NCBI GenBank assembly: GCA_963921425.1
Contig: OY992840.1
Span: 16,222,621-16,286,620, forward strand
Source: Dryas octopetala
Taxonomy: Eukaryota > Streptophyta > Magnoliopsida > Rosales > Rosaceae
Reading direction: 5' to 3'
DNA: 64,000 nucleotides
Part shown: positions 37,227-53,127 of the stretch, piece by piece
Layout: each line of letters opens with the position of its first letter
How positions within the stretch are numbered: position 1 is the stretch's first letter
Position numbers and translations under genes: made by a program
The notes under the pieces: model-generated
Databases searched by the model: none
The model's input: the letters and a program-made list of their open reading frames with translations, nothing else
Told to the model about the DNA's origin: nothing

Positions 37227-37337
37227 TTCCATTGGAAGTGCATTATTTGATGGAAATGAGATCTAGCTACCATTTGAAAGAGACAATTTTCCTTCTCATT
37301 TCCATCAAAGACATCTAAGAATGCACTTCCAATCTTC
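37227..37337. repeat. Local palindrome (hairpin)
   Basis: ATTGGAAGTGCATT and TTTGATGGAAATGAG on the left arm (about 37230-37260) recur reverse-complemented at about 37295-37333, with a ten-base insertion in the right arm. The loop is about 35 bases. Possible small RNA hairpin or repeat remnant. Confidence 0.6.
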
Positions 37338-38233
37338 CAATATTCCTTCTTGTCATTTGTCTCATTTCTTTGTCAATTTTACACAGTGATATTTCACAAA
37401 GAAAATTGTGCTAATAATAGTATTAGATAGATTAGCAATTCTTGGGTCCCTATCATGGCCTGCAACTTGGGTCCCCATCCCAAACACTATCTGGTCTCAC
37501 TTCACTTATTCATTATTAGCGTAATTAATCACTTCCCAACACTCATCAGGTTCACTCATCCATCCTAGCTAAATTAAGTTTTTTCATCCTAGTCAAAAGG
37601 TGGTAGATGAAAGCAACCATTTTTCTGCCTAATTAAAAGCCAATCCTGTGGCAAAGATTGACCTACCAGGCTACCACACATAAAGGTGATACCTTTAAAG
37701 CCTTTAAACCACTCTGATAAGGTATTACAAATATCACAGACACGTATGCATTACAACACAGCTACAACAACCATGATCCATTATTGAGGGGACAGAACAG
37801 ATTCAATCCACAATCACAATTTAATTTTGTCCATCAAAAATAAAGAAAGGCCAAGAAAAGAAAATGCTTCCCCACCACAACCCAACTTGATATTTTTCCC
37901 CAAAGGCTATGAAAACCAAGCACTAGCAAGTTCAGACCAGGCCCACCAAGGCACCAACATCAGTATTGAACAGGGTTACCTGTTATTTTCAGTTATATCA
38001 GCTACTCACAAAAACAGCCAAATGAAACAACAAGAAGAATCTGAGAGAGATAATATAGCACAAAAACAACAAGAACAGGACATGGGTCATGACATGACAT
38101 TATCTTGGGGGGGTCTCTGTACAACAAACTAAAGGAACAAATTCAGTCACCTAATTTACCTTGTCAAATTTGGGATAACTTATCTTAACCCATTAGCTCT
38201 AATTATAAACCATTCCCATAATCGAATTTTCTC

Positions 38234-39946
38234 TCAAGCAACACTGATGATGCTATCCCCATTGTTGAAGCTTGACATTGCCTGGAAAGTAGAATGCCTT
38301 GATGACGATTCCCTTGGGTCCATTGACAAGGAGAGCTTGAGAGTTAGAGACGACGTGTCCATTGTCGACTTCAAGTTTAGATCGGATATTGCAGTAGCAT
38401 GAGGGGCCGAGTGAAGGGAAATTGGACGGATGAGCTTAGTTGAAGCACCATTCTCTGGATTTCCTTGTCCCAGAGTTAGATTACCCATTGGATTCTCAAT
38501 GGGTACTGGTAAGACAGCTGGACCGACAGTCATTGGGAAATTTGGCACCATCGAAAATCCACTAGGATTGCAAGTTTCGGGTGGTGGCGGAGCTGGCAAA
38601 GGATGTGTCTGAGATGTGCTATCTTGATGATGTGCTTGCTCTTCTTCCATTGGAATTGCAGTGACCTAAGACACAGGAAATGGGATCATCATGATTAACT
38701 TAATTTTCTGTTTGGTTGTTGAAAAATGCAGGAAAAGGAACTTTGATTGGACAAACAGAACTATGACATCCACACAACAAATTATAAATCGACAATTTGA
38801 CTCTTTGCTCAGCTTATAAGAAACTGAACAATTGAAGCCAAAACCATTAAGACACAATAGTAATTCAAATCTTGAATAGATCACCAGGTAAATAATCTCA
38901 TCCTCTCTCTAAATTCAGATTGCCAATAAAATGTACGAAAATCAAATAGAGATCCAAATATCAAAAACTGCCTATCTTTCATTCCCTAAAAACTAAAAAG
39001 CTTCTAAATCTAGAATTCTAGATCCACCACTTTAAATGACTGCAAAACAACTGCTTTCTCGATCCAGATAAGCATGTTCAGTTCCAAAAACTCAAAATAA
39101 ATCAATTGGATTGAATTGAATTGCTTTAAAGTTTAAAGATTGGAGAACTAAGAGGGATGCGATTTGTTACCGAATCGGTGGTGATGTCGAAGAGGCTAGA
39201 TCTGCGGCGGCGGCGATTGTGGTTGTTCCGGCGGAGAAAGTACTTCTGAGCGTGGCTGGCGACCTGCGTCGGCGTGCGAGTCTTGACGAAGTTCCTTGAG
39301 ATCCCTCTCCAATCTCCTTTCCCTACTTTCTGCAATCCCAGCAGGAATAGCTTGTGCTCTTCCTCCGTCCATGGAATCCCTGATCACCGTCCATCAAAAT
39401 ACACACAATTTTTCAGCCAAAAAATAGTTGATTTATGCTCCTTCTCAAATAATGAACAACAGAATTAGCGATTTCATGAAATTTGAACATGCAAACCAAT
39501 AATTCAAAAAAATTTCAGCTGTTTTTTAAAGCAAGTTTTGTCAGCGATGAGCAGAACACATTATTCGAATCTATTTTTTGATGATTAAATAGAATCAGCA
39601 TAAATTTGAAGTAATGATTATTTTGGAGCGGTTGATCGGAGAATCGGAGATCAGAGAGAGAGAGAGACTGACCTCGCTTGCGCTCGCGCTCGCGATTCCC
39701 GCCAGAATTGTGAACGACGTCGTTCTCGGAGGCGTAACCGGCAACCACGTCATCCTTGCCGCCGCCGCTGCTGCTGTTGTTGTTGTTGCTGTTGTGAGCG
39801 ACGTCGTTCTCGTGAGGCTGCTCGTACTGCGAGAGGTTGTTCAAGCTCACGCTCTTCCTCATGGAGTCGACCACCACGCGCACGCCGAACAGCATGATCT
39901 CTCCGGCGCCCGCCGGCTCGATCGAGGAGCACGTGCCGGACATCAT
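38234..39946 (-). CDS. SHAQKYF-type MYB-related transcription factor with repression motifs, three exons
   Basis: Exons 39673-39946, 39171-39379 and 38234-38665 give 304 residues. An early LFGVRV motif (about 19-24) matches the R/KLFGV repression motif. Exon two carries a single MYB repeat: [34 protein letters not shown] and the diagnostic SHAQKYF at about 133-139, followed by an arginine run that may serve as nuclear signal. The C-terminal part holds DLNLK (about 256) and LTLKLSLS (about 268), both EAR-type, and ends [10 protein letters not shown]. This is the I-box/TATCCA-binding MYB-related class. Two ATGs stand in tandem (39946 and 39943); either may start. From recall, the Arabidopsis MYB-like gene AT1G74840 lies next to pTAC2 (AT1G74850), which fits the neighbourhood here. 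A likely transcriptional repressor. Confidence 0.9.
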
Positions 39947-40108
39947 CTTCAACGGCCACTTCGACTTCGAAGACGACGACGACGACGACGACGTGTAGAC
40001 TAGTCTCTCTGTGTTTTTCCAACGACGTTGGATCTGAGGCCTTACGATTGGGAAAGAGTGTGAATGACAAAGGTGGAGAATGCTGCATTGCTGCGTGTGT
40101 TGGTTTAC

Positions 40109-40117
40109 ATATATATA
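40109..40117 (-). promoter_or_regulatory. TATA box of MYB gene
   Basis: TATATATAT on the minus strand, about 165 bases upstream of the start. A CACGTG G-box lies further upstream near 40205, suggesting light or ABA input. Confidence 0.5.
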
Positions 40118-40399
40118 CGGTCCACGGAATGGGGTGGCACCATGTGTCGTGGAATAGACGGTGTGTATTGACTGTAAAGGTTTGTGCTTTCTTCCTGCGG
40201 TTGACACGTGGGATCTAATAGTCCGTATACTTTTTTCACCCTTTCGTGTTTTATTCTGTCTCTATATCATATCTTTCTTCTCTCTCAATAATAGAACTAA
40301 ACTAGATGGGATTTTTGTTGCTTTTCAATGAAAAAAAACAAATATCTTAAATTTAAGAATCCTAAATCAATAATGTTAGGATACCACATTTTAATAATT

Positions 40400-40764
40400 G
40401 GGTTAAATGTAAAAATGGTACACGAACTTTACAGTAAATCTTAATTTAATTCACTAATTATAAAAAGTGTCAATTTTGTTCACAACTTTTCAAGTTGTAT
40501 CAAACCAGTACAAACATTAACTTTCATCCGAAAATTAACGGAATTAGTCACATAAAAATGTGATGAACGGAATGAAATACCTCTGAAAATGTGGTCACTT
40601 CCTGTGCACATAACCAATTTTGATTAAATTTTTTGTTGAAAGTTAACATTTGTACTAATTTGGTACAACTTAAAAGGTTCGTGAACCAAATTGACATTTT
40701 TTATAGTTAATAAACCAAATTAAAATTTATTGTAAAATTCGTAGACCATTTTTGTATTTAACCC
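40400..40764. mobile_element. Foldback MITE with long terminal inverted repeats (Mutator-like)
   Basis: The left end GGGTTAAATGTAAAAATGG and the right end, reverse-complemented, GGGTTAAATACAAAAATGG start inverted repeats of more than 140 bases each (about 40400-40550 and 40610-40764). Flanking 9-mers TTAATAATT and TTAATACTA agree in six positions, consistent with an aged 9-bp target duplication. No coding sequence. Confidence 0.75.
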
Positions 40765-41286
40765 TTAATACTACATACGTACTACATCTTTAATAAATGT
40801 GTGACCTACTTGTTTTGATAGGTCTCACAGTCTCACATACTAATATGTGATCTTCTAACATTACTCATTAACGTCATTTCTGAATATATATCAAGAATTG
40901 AGTTCATATCTCTAATTTTTCTCTTATGTCTTCAATGCCATTTTGAGATAGAGGAGTTCTTTTCTAATGTAGGATGTAATGGTCGAATCAATACGGGAAA
41001 TACCATTTAAGAGAGCAAATCCTCTTTCACATTATGTATTTTTTATTTATTATATATGGAAATTATGAGTTAAGTTCTTTGACAAATAACACTATTCTCA
41101 CATGAAAATACACATAATTTTTTCGTGGAGTTATTTCCTTTAATAATAATAATTTCAAAATTTAAGGTTAGATAAGCTAGATATAATGACGTTGAAATGA
41201 ACCAAAAATGGGGTTGAACAAACCAGATATTTGGATTTGGTCAAATTATCAACATTGGGCTACCCAAGAACAAAGAAACAAAGTGG

Positions 41287-41553
41287 CACATGGACAAAAA
41301 ATTATTATGTGTAATTGTAACACCACGTGGCATAATGATGTGGTGTTACCAATTCACTCAAGTTATAATACGTGTGATGTGGTGTTATCAATCCACTTAA
41401 ATTATAACACGTGTATAATTATTAATTTTTAAAATTCTAAATTTCAAAAAATACTCTTAAAATCATACACATGTTATAATTTAAGTAAATTGATAACACT
41501 ACGTCATCATATCATGTGGTGTTACAATCACATACAATAAATTTTTTCATGTG
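41287..41553. mobile_element. Foldback MITE, about 267 bp
   Basis: The left arm CACATGGACAAAAAATTATT followed by TAATTGTAACACCAC is mirrored on the right (reverse complement CACATGAAAAAATTTATTG, then GATTGTAACACCAC). Arms are about 90-100 bases, and the left arm repeats its GTGGTGTTA-CAAT segment. No coding sequence. Confidence 0.65.
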
Positions 41554-44010
41554 GACACGTGAACATGGTTGTGAGACAAATTGCTGTCATTGAAGCTTTG
41601 AAAGCAGTTATGGGTTTAGTTATTTATTGAATTTTTTTTTCTATAAATGCAATTGTGATTAGTTATCTATAATCACTTACAATTCATTTTATGTTTATTT
41701 AGGATGTTTGTTCTTCCCAATAATTATGAGCAAATATCAAATTCAGGTTGGAGGGGAGTGATGTGACAACTATGCTATTGCTGCCAATTATACACAAAGA
41801 TTCCAAATTTAATTGGATTTGCCCATAATCCAAATCATACATACCCTTTGAGTTACTCTGAGAACTAATTGCACAAACTTGCATCTTAGTTGTCATTAGA
41901 AAAGTATAATATTTAAGTGATTACATTTATGAATCATATTAATGAATCACAAGATCTTATAGTTCATGTGTTAATTAATTAACATTTGATCATATAAGTA
42001 AAACAAACTTATATTAGTGAATCTCATCTTTATAAAAAAAAATGTGACGAATAATATTGTGATACCTTTAATATTATTTGTTAAAAAATTACCACAGGAG
42101 TAGTGTCAATGTGTCATGGACTCATGGCCCCACTCAACCACCAATTCCTGCTGTCTTTAGAATCAAAATGAAGAGCATCGCACATGGTGAGGATATTTCA
42201 CAAAATATTTTTTCCTATCTCTAAGACTCTATCTGCACCCTTTCTTTATCCAGTCAACCCAACTTTGTTATCTGTTTAGCAAAATAAAGAAAAGAGAAAA
42301 ACCCAACTTGTTATGGAAAACTGTGAGTTAAACAAATAATTAACTTATCCACACCCCAAACTTATGCAGAAGAGATCAACCCCAACATTATTATTTTTTT
42401 AAAATAAAATAATCAAAATGATACCCCCACAGTCCCCACTTTCCATTTATTAATTTACTTGCAAATTGCAATTAGATATTGGTAAGACCAGCTCAATGCT
42501 GAAATTATTCTTATAGTAATTATCAAACTATGATTTTTTTTTTTTTTGGCCATGAACTATGATTTTCTTTATATATTCATATAAATTTGGATTAGATTAT
42601 ATGGATCGTCCACTTGGCATATTCGCTTTTTGTCCACTGAAAAAGAAGAGACAGATTTGTTTTCTTTATCCCTATATGGCTATATCATATATGGGCGTAC
42701 TATTTTTATATAAAAGCTCGCTTTCATGGTGGGGTACTTGTGCTTCTGCGAGCAAGCAATTGATAACACCAAGATAAGGTTTTTGTGTGGTGCGGGGTTC
42801 CACCATACCATGCACTCTATCTTCTTGGCCCACTTTGATTGATGAAAATTTTTTGATTCCCCAATCCACATATACATTTAATGGTGCGTAATGCTCCTCT
42901 TATCTAATTTGAAGATTCACGACAATGAATTCTTAATATATCTAGGTTGCAATTTGCACACAAATAGGATTCAATATCTTTCAAAATGATATATTATTAT
43001 ATGATGGGATTTCATATTAAATGAAAGTTTTATCCATCAAATTTGAAGTTGTAGATCACTTATGATGATTTTACTTCGAAACAAATTCAACTCTCAAGTC
43101 TCAACTATCTTAATCCTAATATATTTTTTCACTCTTTTATCATTTTTTTTTTTGTATAACTATAACACTACCTCGAAATTTTAATATATTTATTTTTTCA
43201 TTCAATTTAGAAGACTTCACTATAAGCTATTATTATAATTATTAGTTTTCTTTTTTGTTAATTCAAAAAAGAGGGAGGACACCAACAAACTATTAGTCTA
43301 ATGATAATATTGGAGGAGTTCCAAGTTTATATCTCTAAAAAAAAAAAAAAAGAAAGGAAAATGAATGACAAGAATAAAATTCTTATAATTTGGTGTGAAT
43401 AAAGCGCAACTCGGACAAAATTATTAATTATGGGATGAAAGGATTGAATGGAGAAAGTGGTAGCTAGATCCCATCAAAGAATGCACTTCCAATGGAAGAA
43501 AATGTGTCTACTCGGACACGAATTTGACTTTATGGCTTGGGCGTGCGTGGTTACTCAACGCTTTAAATTTGCTGCTTTTATTTATTGTTCACATCAACAT
43601 CTTTCTTTTTTTCTTTCGTGCCTACTTTATTTGCATTTTGAGCATGTGATCTTTGCTAGCCTTTTCCTTTGTGTGAAGAATCTATGGTATCTTTGATTTG
43701 TTGCCCACGAGTGTTTTCTTAGTCCCAAAGAAAATGAGAAACTGATGTCTCTAAAACTCTAACACAAAGCGAAATATAGCTTTTAACAACGTACATATAG
43801 CTTTAAAACATGTTGGTAGCACACAAGGTAGATAAAGAGCACATCAGGATGAAAGGGATAAACCCATAGAATTAGATTTTGAAAGTTATTTCCAAGAGTT
43901 ATGTACATTTCTTTTGGTCAAGCATAGAGTATTATACATGGATACCCTTTTATGCTCATATTTAGTAGATAACACCGATTAAGCTACAAGCTTAAAAAAA
44001 AAAAAAAGGT

Positions 44011-44036
44011 CATAGGGCATAGGGCATAGGGCATAG
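44011..44036. repeat. CATAGGG heptamer microsatellite
   Basis: Nearly four units of CATAGGG following an A run. Confidence 0.8.
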
Positions 44037-44339
44037 GTGAGTGAAAGACCCTCAACAGATTGACAATTAAGGACATCAAGTAACAAATATAATATCAACA
44101 GAGCACCATATTCATGCAACAACTCAGATTTCATTTCACTTAATGAATAATATTGTTACACTTACATCAAGTCCGAAACTCCCAATATATAACCCATAAT
44201 AATTAATGCTAGCTCCTTCTCAATCTCCTAGACTCCCAAGTCCAATCCAATCTGCCGCAATCTCTATGTCTTTGGTTTTAAACTAATATGTTTTATTTTT
44301 TTAATTTACAAAAATTAGCGTTTATGAGTTTTGAAATGT

Positions 44340-44480
44340 ACCTAATAATATTTCATTTGATTACTATTATTTGATTACTTTCTTTTACTACCCGACAAAA
44401 AAAGACTTGAGTACCATTTTCTAGACTAAATGATCATTCGCCTAATAATGTTTCATTTGATTACTATTATTTTATTGAAA
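44340..44480. repeat. 37-bp direct repeat pair
   Basis: CCTAATAAT(A/G)TTTCATTTG followed by ATTACTATTATTT occurs at about 44340-44377 and 44440-44477. Confidence 0.7.
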
Positions 44481-45511
44481 GAAAAATTTCACTTGGTATT
44501 TAAATCATACTTTCATCTATTAAGTCGCAATAAATTGAACTGTACGCAATGGAGCTATTTGGGCCCATTTGAAGTGTCAGATGATAATAGTCCATTCCAG
44601 TACGTACCAAACGGGCCCTAGGGGTCCATACAGGTTTTGAAGACTGAAGAGTGAATACGTAAGCAATGATCCTACTTGCTTTGTCAACTTTAACATTCTT
44701 TTGCAGGCCTGCTGAGGGTGTGCCATGTTGTTTTCTCACCGATCTTTCCATCTTTACGTTTTATATATTGCATATTATACTCATTGAGTCATTGAAATTT
44801 GTAATTTTTTTAAGAATGAAATTGCATGTGGCCTGCGTGTGTTTTTGGGTGTATTGGGTTTGATTGAATTCCAACAAGGAATTTCCTTTAAGAGAATCAA
44901 AGATATTGAGCCTGATATATAGGTAGGTATACCGTATACATGAATAATTATCCATTTGAGTGAGCATTGGGCATTGGATATTTGTGCATACATGTTGGTT
45001 CTTGTGTATTCTCAAGGTGGAGTTTGTGATGAAATGTCCAAAGGAAAATATTGGTACAACTTGAAAGACCATGACCTGCATATATGTATACCAACTACAT
45101 ACGAATTAGCTTTTGCTTATTACTGTTTCTGCATTTTTTTTCCTACTATTTCAACTTGTAAGCACAACATCTAGATATTATAGCATACATTTATGTACGT
45201 AGAGCATCTCCTTTCTTCTATTTTCTTAGTAATTGTTATAACTTATATACTTATGAAGAGTTTGTCTATGGTATGAACGAAGTATGAAAGACAAATAGAT
45301 CAATGATTTACAATCTATATTCTACTATGAAAAAGTGAACTCGTCAAAATCTAAAGAGTGAGTGTTAAAAATGTATTTGTATGTCATACGTGTATGTATC
45401 TCAAAATTAGAACTTTCCTTCTATAAATCGAATTCCTATGTTTAATTACTCGAGTACATTGTAGGCTTTGACCTTGCTTCATTCTCGATCTCTAGGTGTT
45501 TAAAAAGATCA

Positions 45512-45727
45512 ATGGAAGAGGGGGAAGCTAGATCTGTATTTGTCTTTGCACATTTTTTGGGTTGCCAATATAAAGGTGCAGTGTATGAAGTAAAAATCGA
45601 AAATGGAGTAGTAACTGATGAACCCTCATTACTTGACCCTGTGGTCAAGTTGTTTGATGATGGGTTCCGGGTGCCCAGGTCTTCTCTCTTGGGGATTGTT
45701 AATTCTGTGTATGACAAGCTTTATTAA
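45512..45727 (+). pseudogene. Orphan reading frame, ME(E)GEAR family, copy 3
   Basis: 71 residues from the ATG at 45512, opening MEEGEARSVFVFAHFLG, with VYEVKIENG and LLDPVVKLFDDGFRVPRSSL. It is the longest and least damaged of the three copies and could in principle still be expressed. It ends TAA at 45725-45727. Family unknown to me. Confidence 0.5.
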
Positions 45728-46064
45728 TTATCTTCTTGCCAAGCATGAAGGCTGGGTGTGAAGCTGATGATAAGTATGGGATGATGGGACATGGTTTCTA
45801 CTTTCTACTTTTAATGAGATTATGAGACCAGAGAGATGAAGCAGAGTCTTTTGCTACCGTTATCTACCAGAGCAGTTCCACCGTGTGTTTCGTTGTTTGA
45901 GTGTTCGGTCCGTATTATAAATTATTTGTAGTAGGTTTCCTAAAATAAAAAGGAGAAAAAAGTAGAACCCAAGTTTTATAATTCCTATTCCTAAACTGAA
46001 AAGGATGGGAAGTAATTAACCAAAAAACCTTTCTTTCCTAACAAGAAAAGGAGTTGCCCTAGCT

Positions 46065-48439
<2,375 letters not shown>

Positions 48440-49295
48440 GTTTTAACACTGGACTTACCAGTAATAACAACACTTCCAAACACTAAGGCAGAATTACTTT
48501 TTTGTAATGATTACACACAATATAATTGAGAAATGATTATTTTTGTGTAATGATTTGACATAATATAATTCAAAAATTAATTAAATAGGCTTTCAAACAT
48601 AACCCTCTTTCTCCCACCCACTGACCCACTCAAGTAATAAAGCAAGTAAATTTGGTAAATGAATGTGAACCAATTTCATAAGCTTCTAATGCTCGACTTT
48701 GCTATATCGTAGGAATCGTGCCTTTTTCTTGCAATTTCGACCCACATTATTGTTGGGCTTCCTCTTATCAAGCAACTCATTACGTTTCACTTCTTTTCCA
48801 ACACAAATAGTTTCAAATGAAGATTTTGGTACAAATAGTCATAGATATTTATATTGGAATCATTTAAAGTCCATTATGGCATGTAAGAAAACTAGAATAT
48901 ATATATTGCGAGACAATCTTTTCTTAAAAATCTTCGAAACTAACTGGAACTTATGCCACTTGCAGCCTTGTAAAACTGAAGAAAAAACAGAAGAATTTAT
49001 CATCTTACATGATATGTTATGGCGGAACTCAACTAGGGCAAAGCAGAGGAAAAACAAGTGAAACTACTTGGAATTTTAAGATCCAGCTCTGAGTGTGTAG
49101 AATACATGAAATTAATAATTGATGGTAGAATAAAATGTGCATGAGGGGTGATGTTAAATATATTCTAAAGTCAAAACTTACACTGTTACATGGAGGGAAA
49201 TTTGCAAGGCGGGCTTGACTCAAATCATCTTCACTTCATTTGGTATTTTTTTCTTTAATTTCCCAGTTTGTCCCTTTCTAGCTACTGTCTTCAGT
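48440..49295. other. Intergenic between convergent CDC48-like and S6K genes
   Basis: Likely both 3' UTRs. A near-tandem repeat of about 42 bp (TTTTTGTAATGATT...ATAATATAATT) lies at 48500-48580. No poly(A) remnant is obvious after the CDC48-like stop codon. Confidence 0.5.
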
Positions 49296-52164
<2,869 letters not shown>

Positions 52165-52206
52165 GTTTCTTCAATTCTCTGAGCTTTCTACATGGTTGCG
52201 GCCTCT

Positions 52207-52211
<5 letters not shown>

Positions 52212-52253
<42 letters not shown>
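52212..52253. repeat. GA microsatellite in S6K 5' UTR
   Basis: About 21 uninterrupted GA units (CT on the transcribed minus strand), 50-90 bases upstream of the start codon. Confidence 0.9.
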
Positions 52254-52255
<2 letters not shown>

Positions 52256-52328
52256 AACTTCCAATTATGGGTGTGAGGCTGTCGGCTCATTGAATGTAAG
52301 AAGACGTTGACTGATTTTGGCAACGTGC

Positions 52329-52336
52329 CTTTTATA
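52329..52336 (-). promoter_or_regulatory. TATA box of S6K gene
   Basis: TATAAAAG on the minus strand, about 165 bases upstream of the start codon, leaving the GA repeat inside the transcribed leader. Confidence 0.55.
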
Positions 52337-52339
52337 TTC

Positions 52340-53127
52340 GTAAATGGCACTTTCCGACAGCACCCACTCACTAGTCGTTTACTTTCAAGCACATCGTTCC
52401 AAAAAACAGAGCGACATGTCGTTTAGGATTCCCACGGTCTCAAACGACATCTCGTTTGCCATCCAGGCTACCCATCAACGCAAAACACACTAAACACACT
52501 GACGTCGTCGTCTCAAGGTTAAGTTAGTTAACATTGGACGGCAAGATTTTTAAATTATCAATTACTTGATGAACAAATTTGATAACATAAAATTATTGTT
52601 TGATGGAATTAAATTTCGTTCAAGTACTCAGAAATGCTGGTCCTATGTGGTTTTTCAATTTTCAGCATCGCAACAGCAATCGGAAATCATGTGGAACTTG
52701 AACAATGCAACTGTTTATAAGAATCAAATTAACAAAGCTTTCAATAATAATTTGTACAACAACTATGATGCCCACTACCCAAAGCCTCCAAATATTCCAA
52801 CAACATGAAAGGATGGAATACTCTCCTAAAGAATGCCTACATTTTCTTTCCTTACATTAATCTACAAATCTATACCATCATGTCATCTTACCCCCAAAAA
52901 ATGACAATGCCAAGGAAACCAACCACTCAAATACAGATACCACAGTTCTTCTGTTCTCCCAAGTCCCACCCAATGTGAAGGGCATTGATTCTCCTTAAAA
53001 TGTGGAGAATCAAAGTAAATGCTGAAAAAATAAAATATCAAATCAAATACACAAGCAAATAACTCATTTTACCGATAGGGGAGACCTAAGCAAAATGGCC
53101 CCTCTATGACACACTCCTCTCTCTCCA
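52340..53127. other. S6K promoter and MOS14 3' flank
   Basis: No gene supported. ACGTCG-type motifs near 52390-52510 lie in the S6K promoter. The part next to 53127 is the likely 3' UTR of the transportin gene. Confidence 0.5.

Larger units (their letters stand above)
36261..37274 (-). repeat. Left arm of an inverted duplication
   Basis: Read on the minus strand, three segments match the plus strand of 43458-45730 in the same order: 37274-37190 with 43458-43535, about 37178-37125 with 43938-43990, and 36497-36420 with 45512-45600. The MYB gene and two MITEs lie between the arms. Confidence 0.6.
35535..38233. other. Intergenic between pTAC2 and MYB gene
   Basis: Convergent genes. Starts with the pTAC2 3' UTR. 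It contains two orphan exon fragments (36261-36497 and about 36880-36923, minus), the left arm of an inverted duplication (36261-37274) and a local hairpin (37227-37337). The right end probably includes the MYB 3' UTR. Confidence 0.5.
43458..45730 (+). repeat. Right arm of an inverted duplication
   Basis: Matches 36261-37274 in opposite orientation in three ordered segments. It is about 1.2 kb longer than the left arm, the extra DNA (about 44000-45450) including the direct repeat pair. Confidence 0.6.

Noticed and set aside
39614..40003. 129-codon plus-strand frame with a long Arg run
   Set aside because: Antisense of MYB exon one; the Arg run is the reverse of a GAC/GTC repeat next to the start codon.
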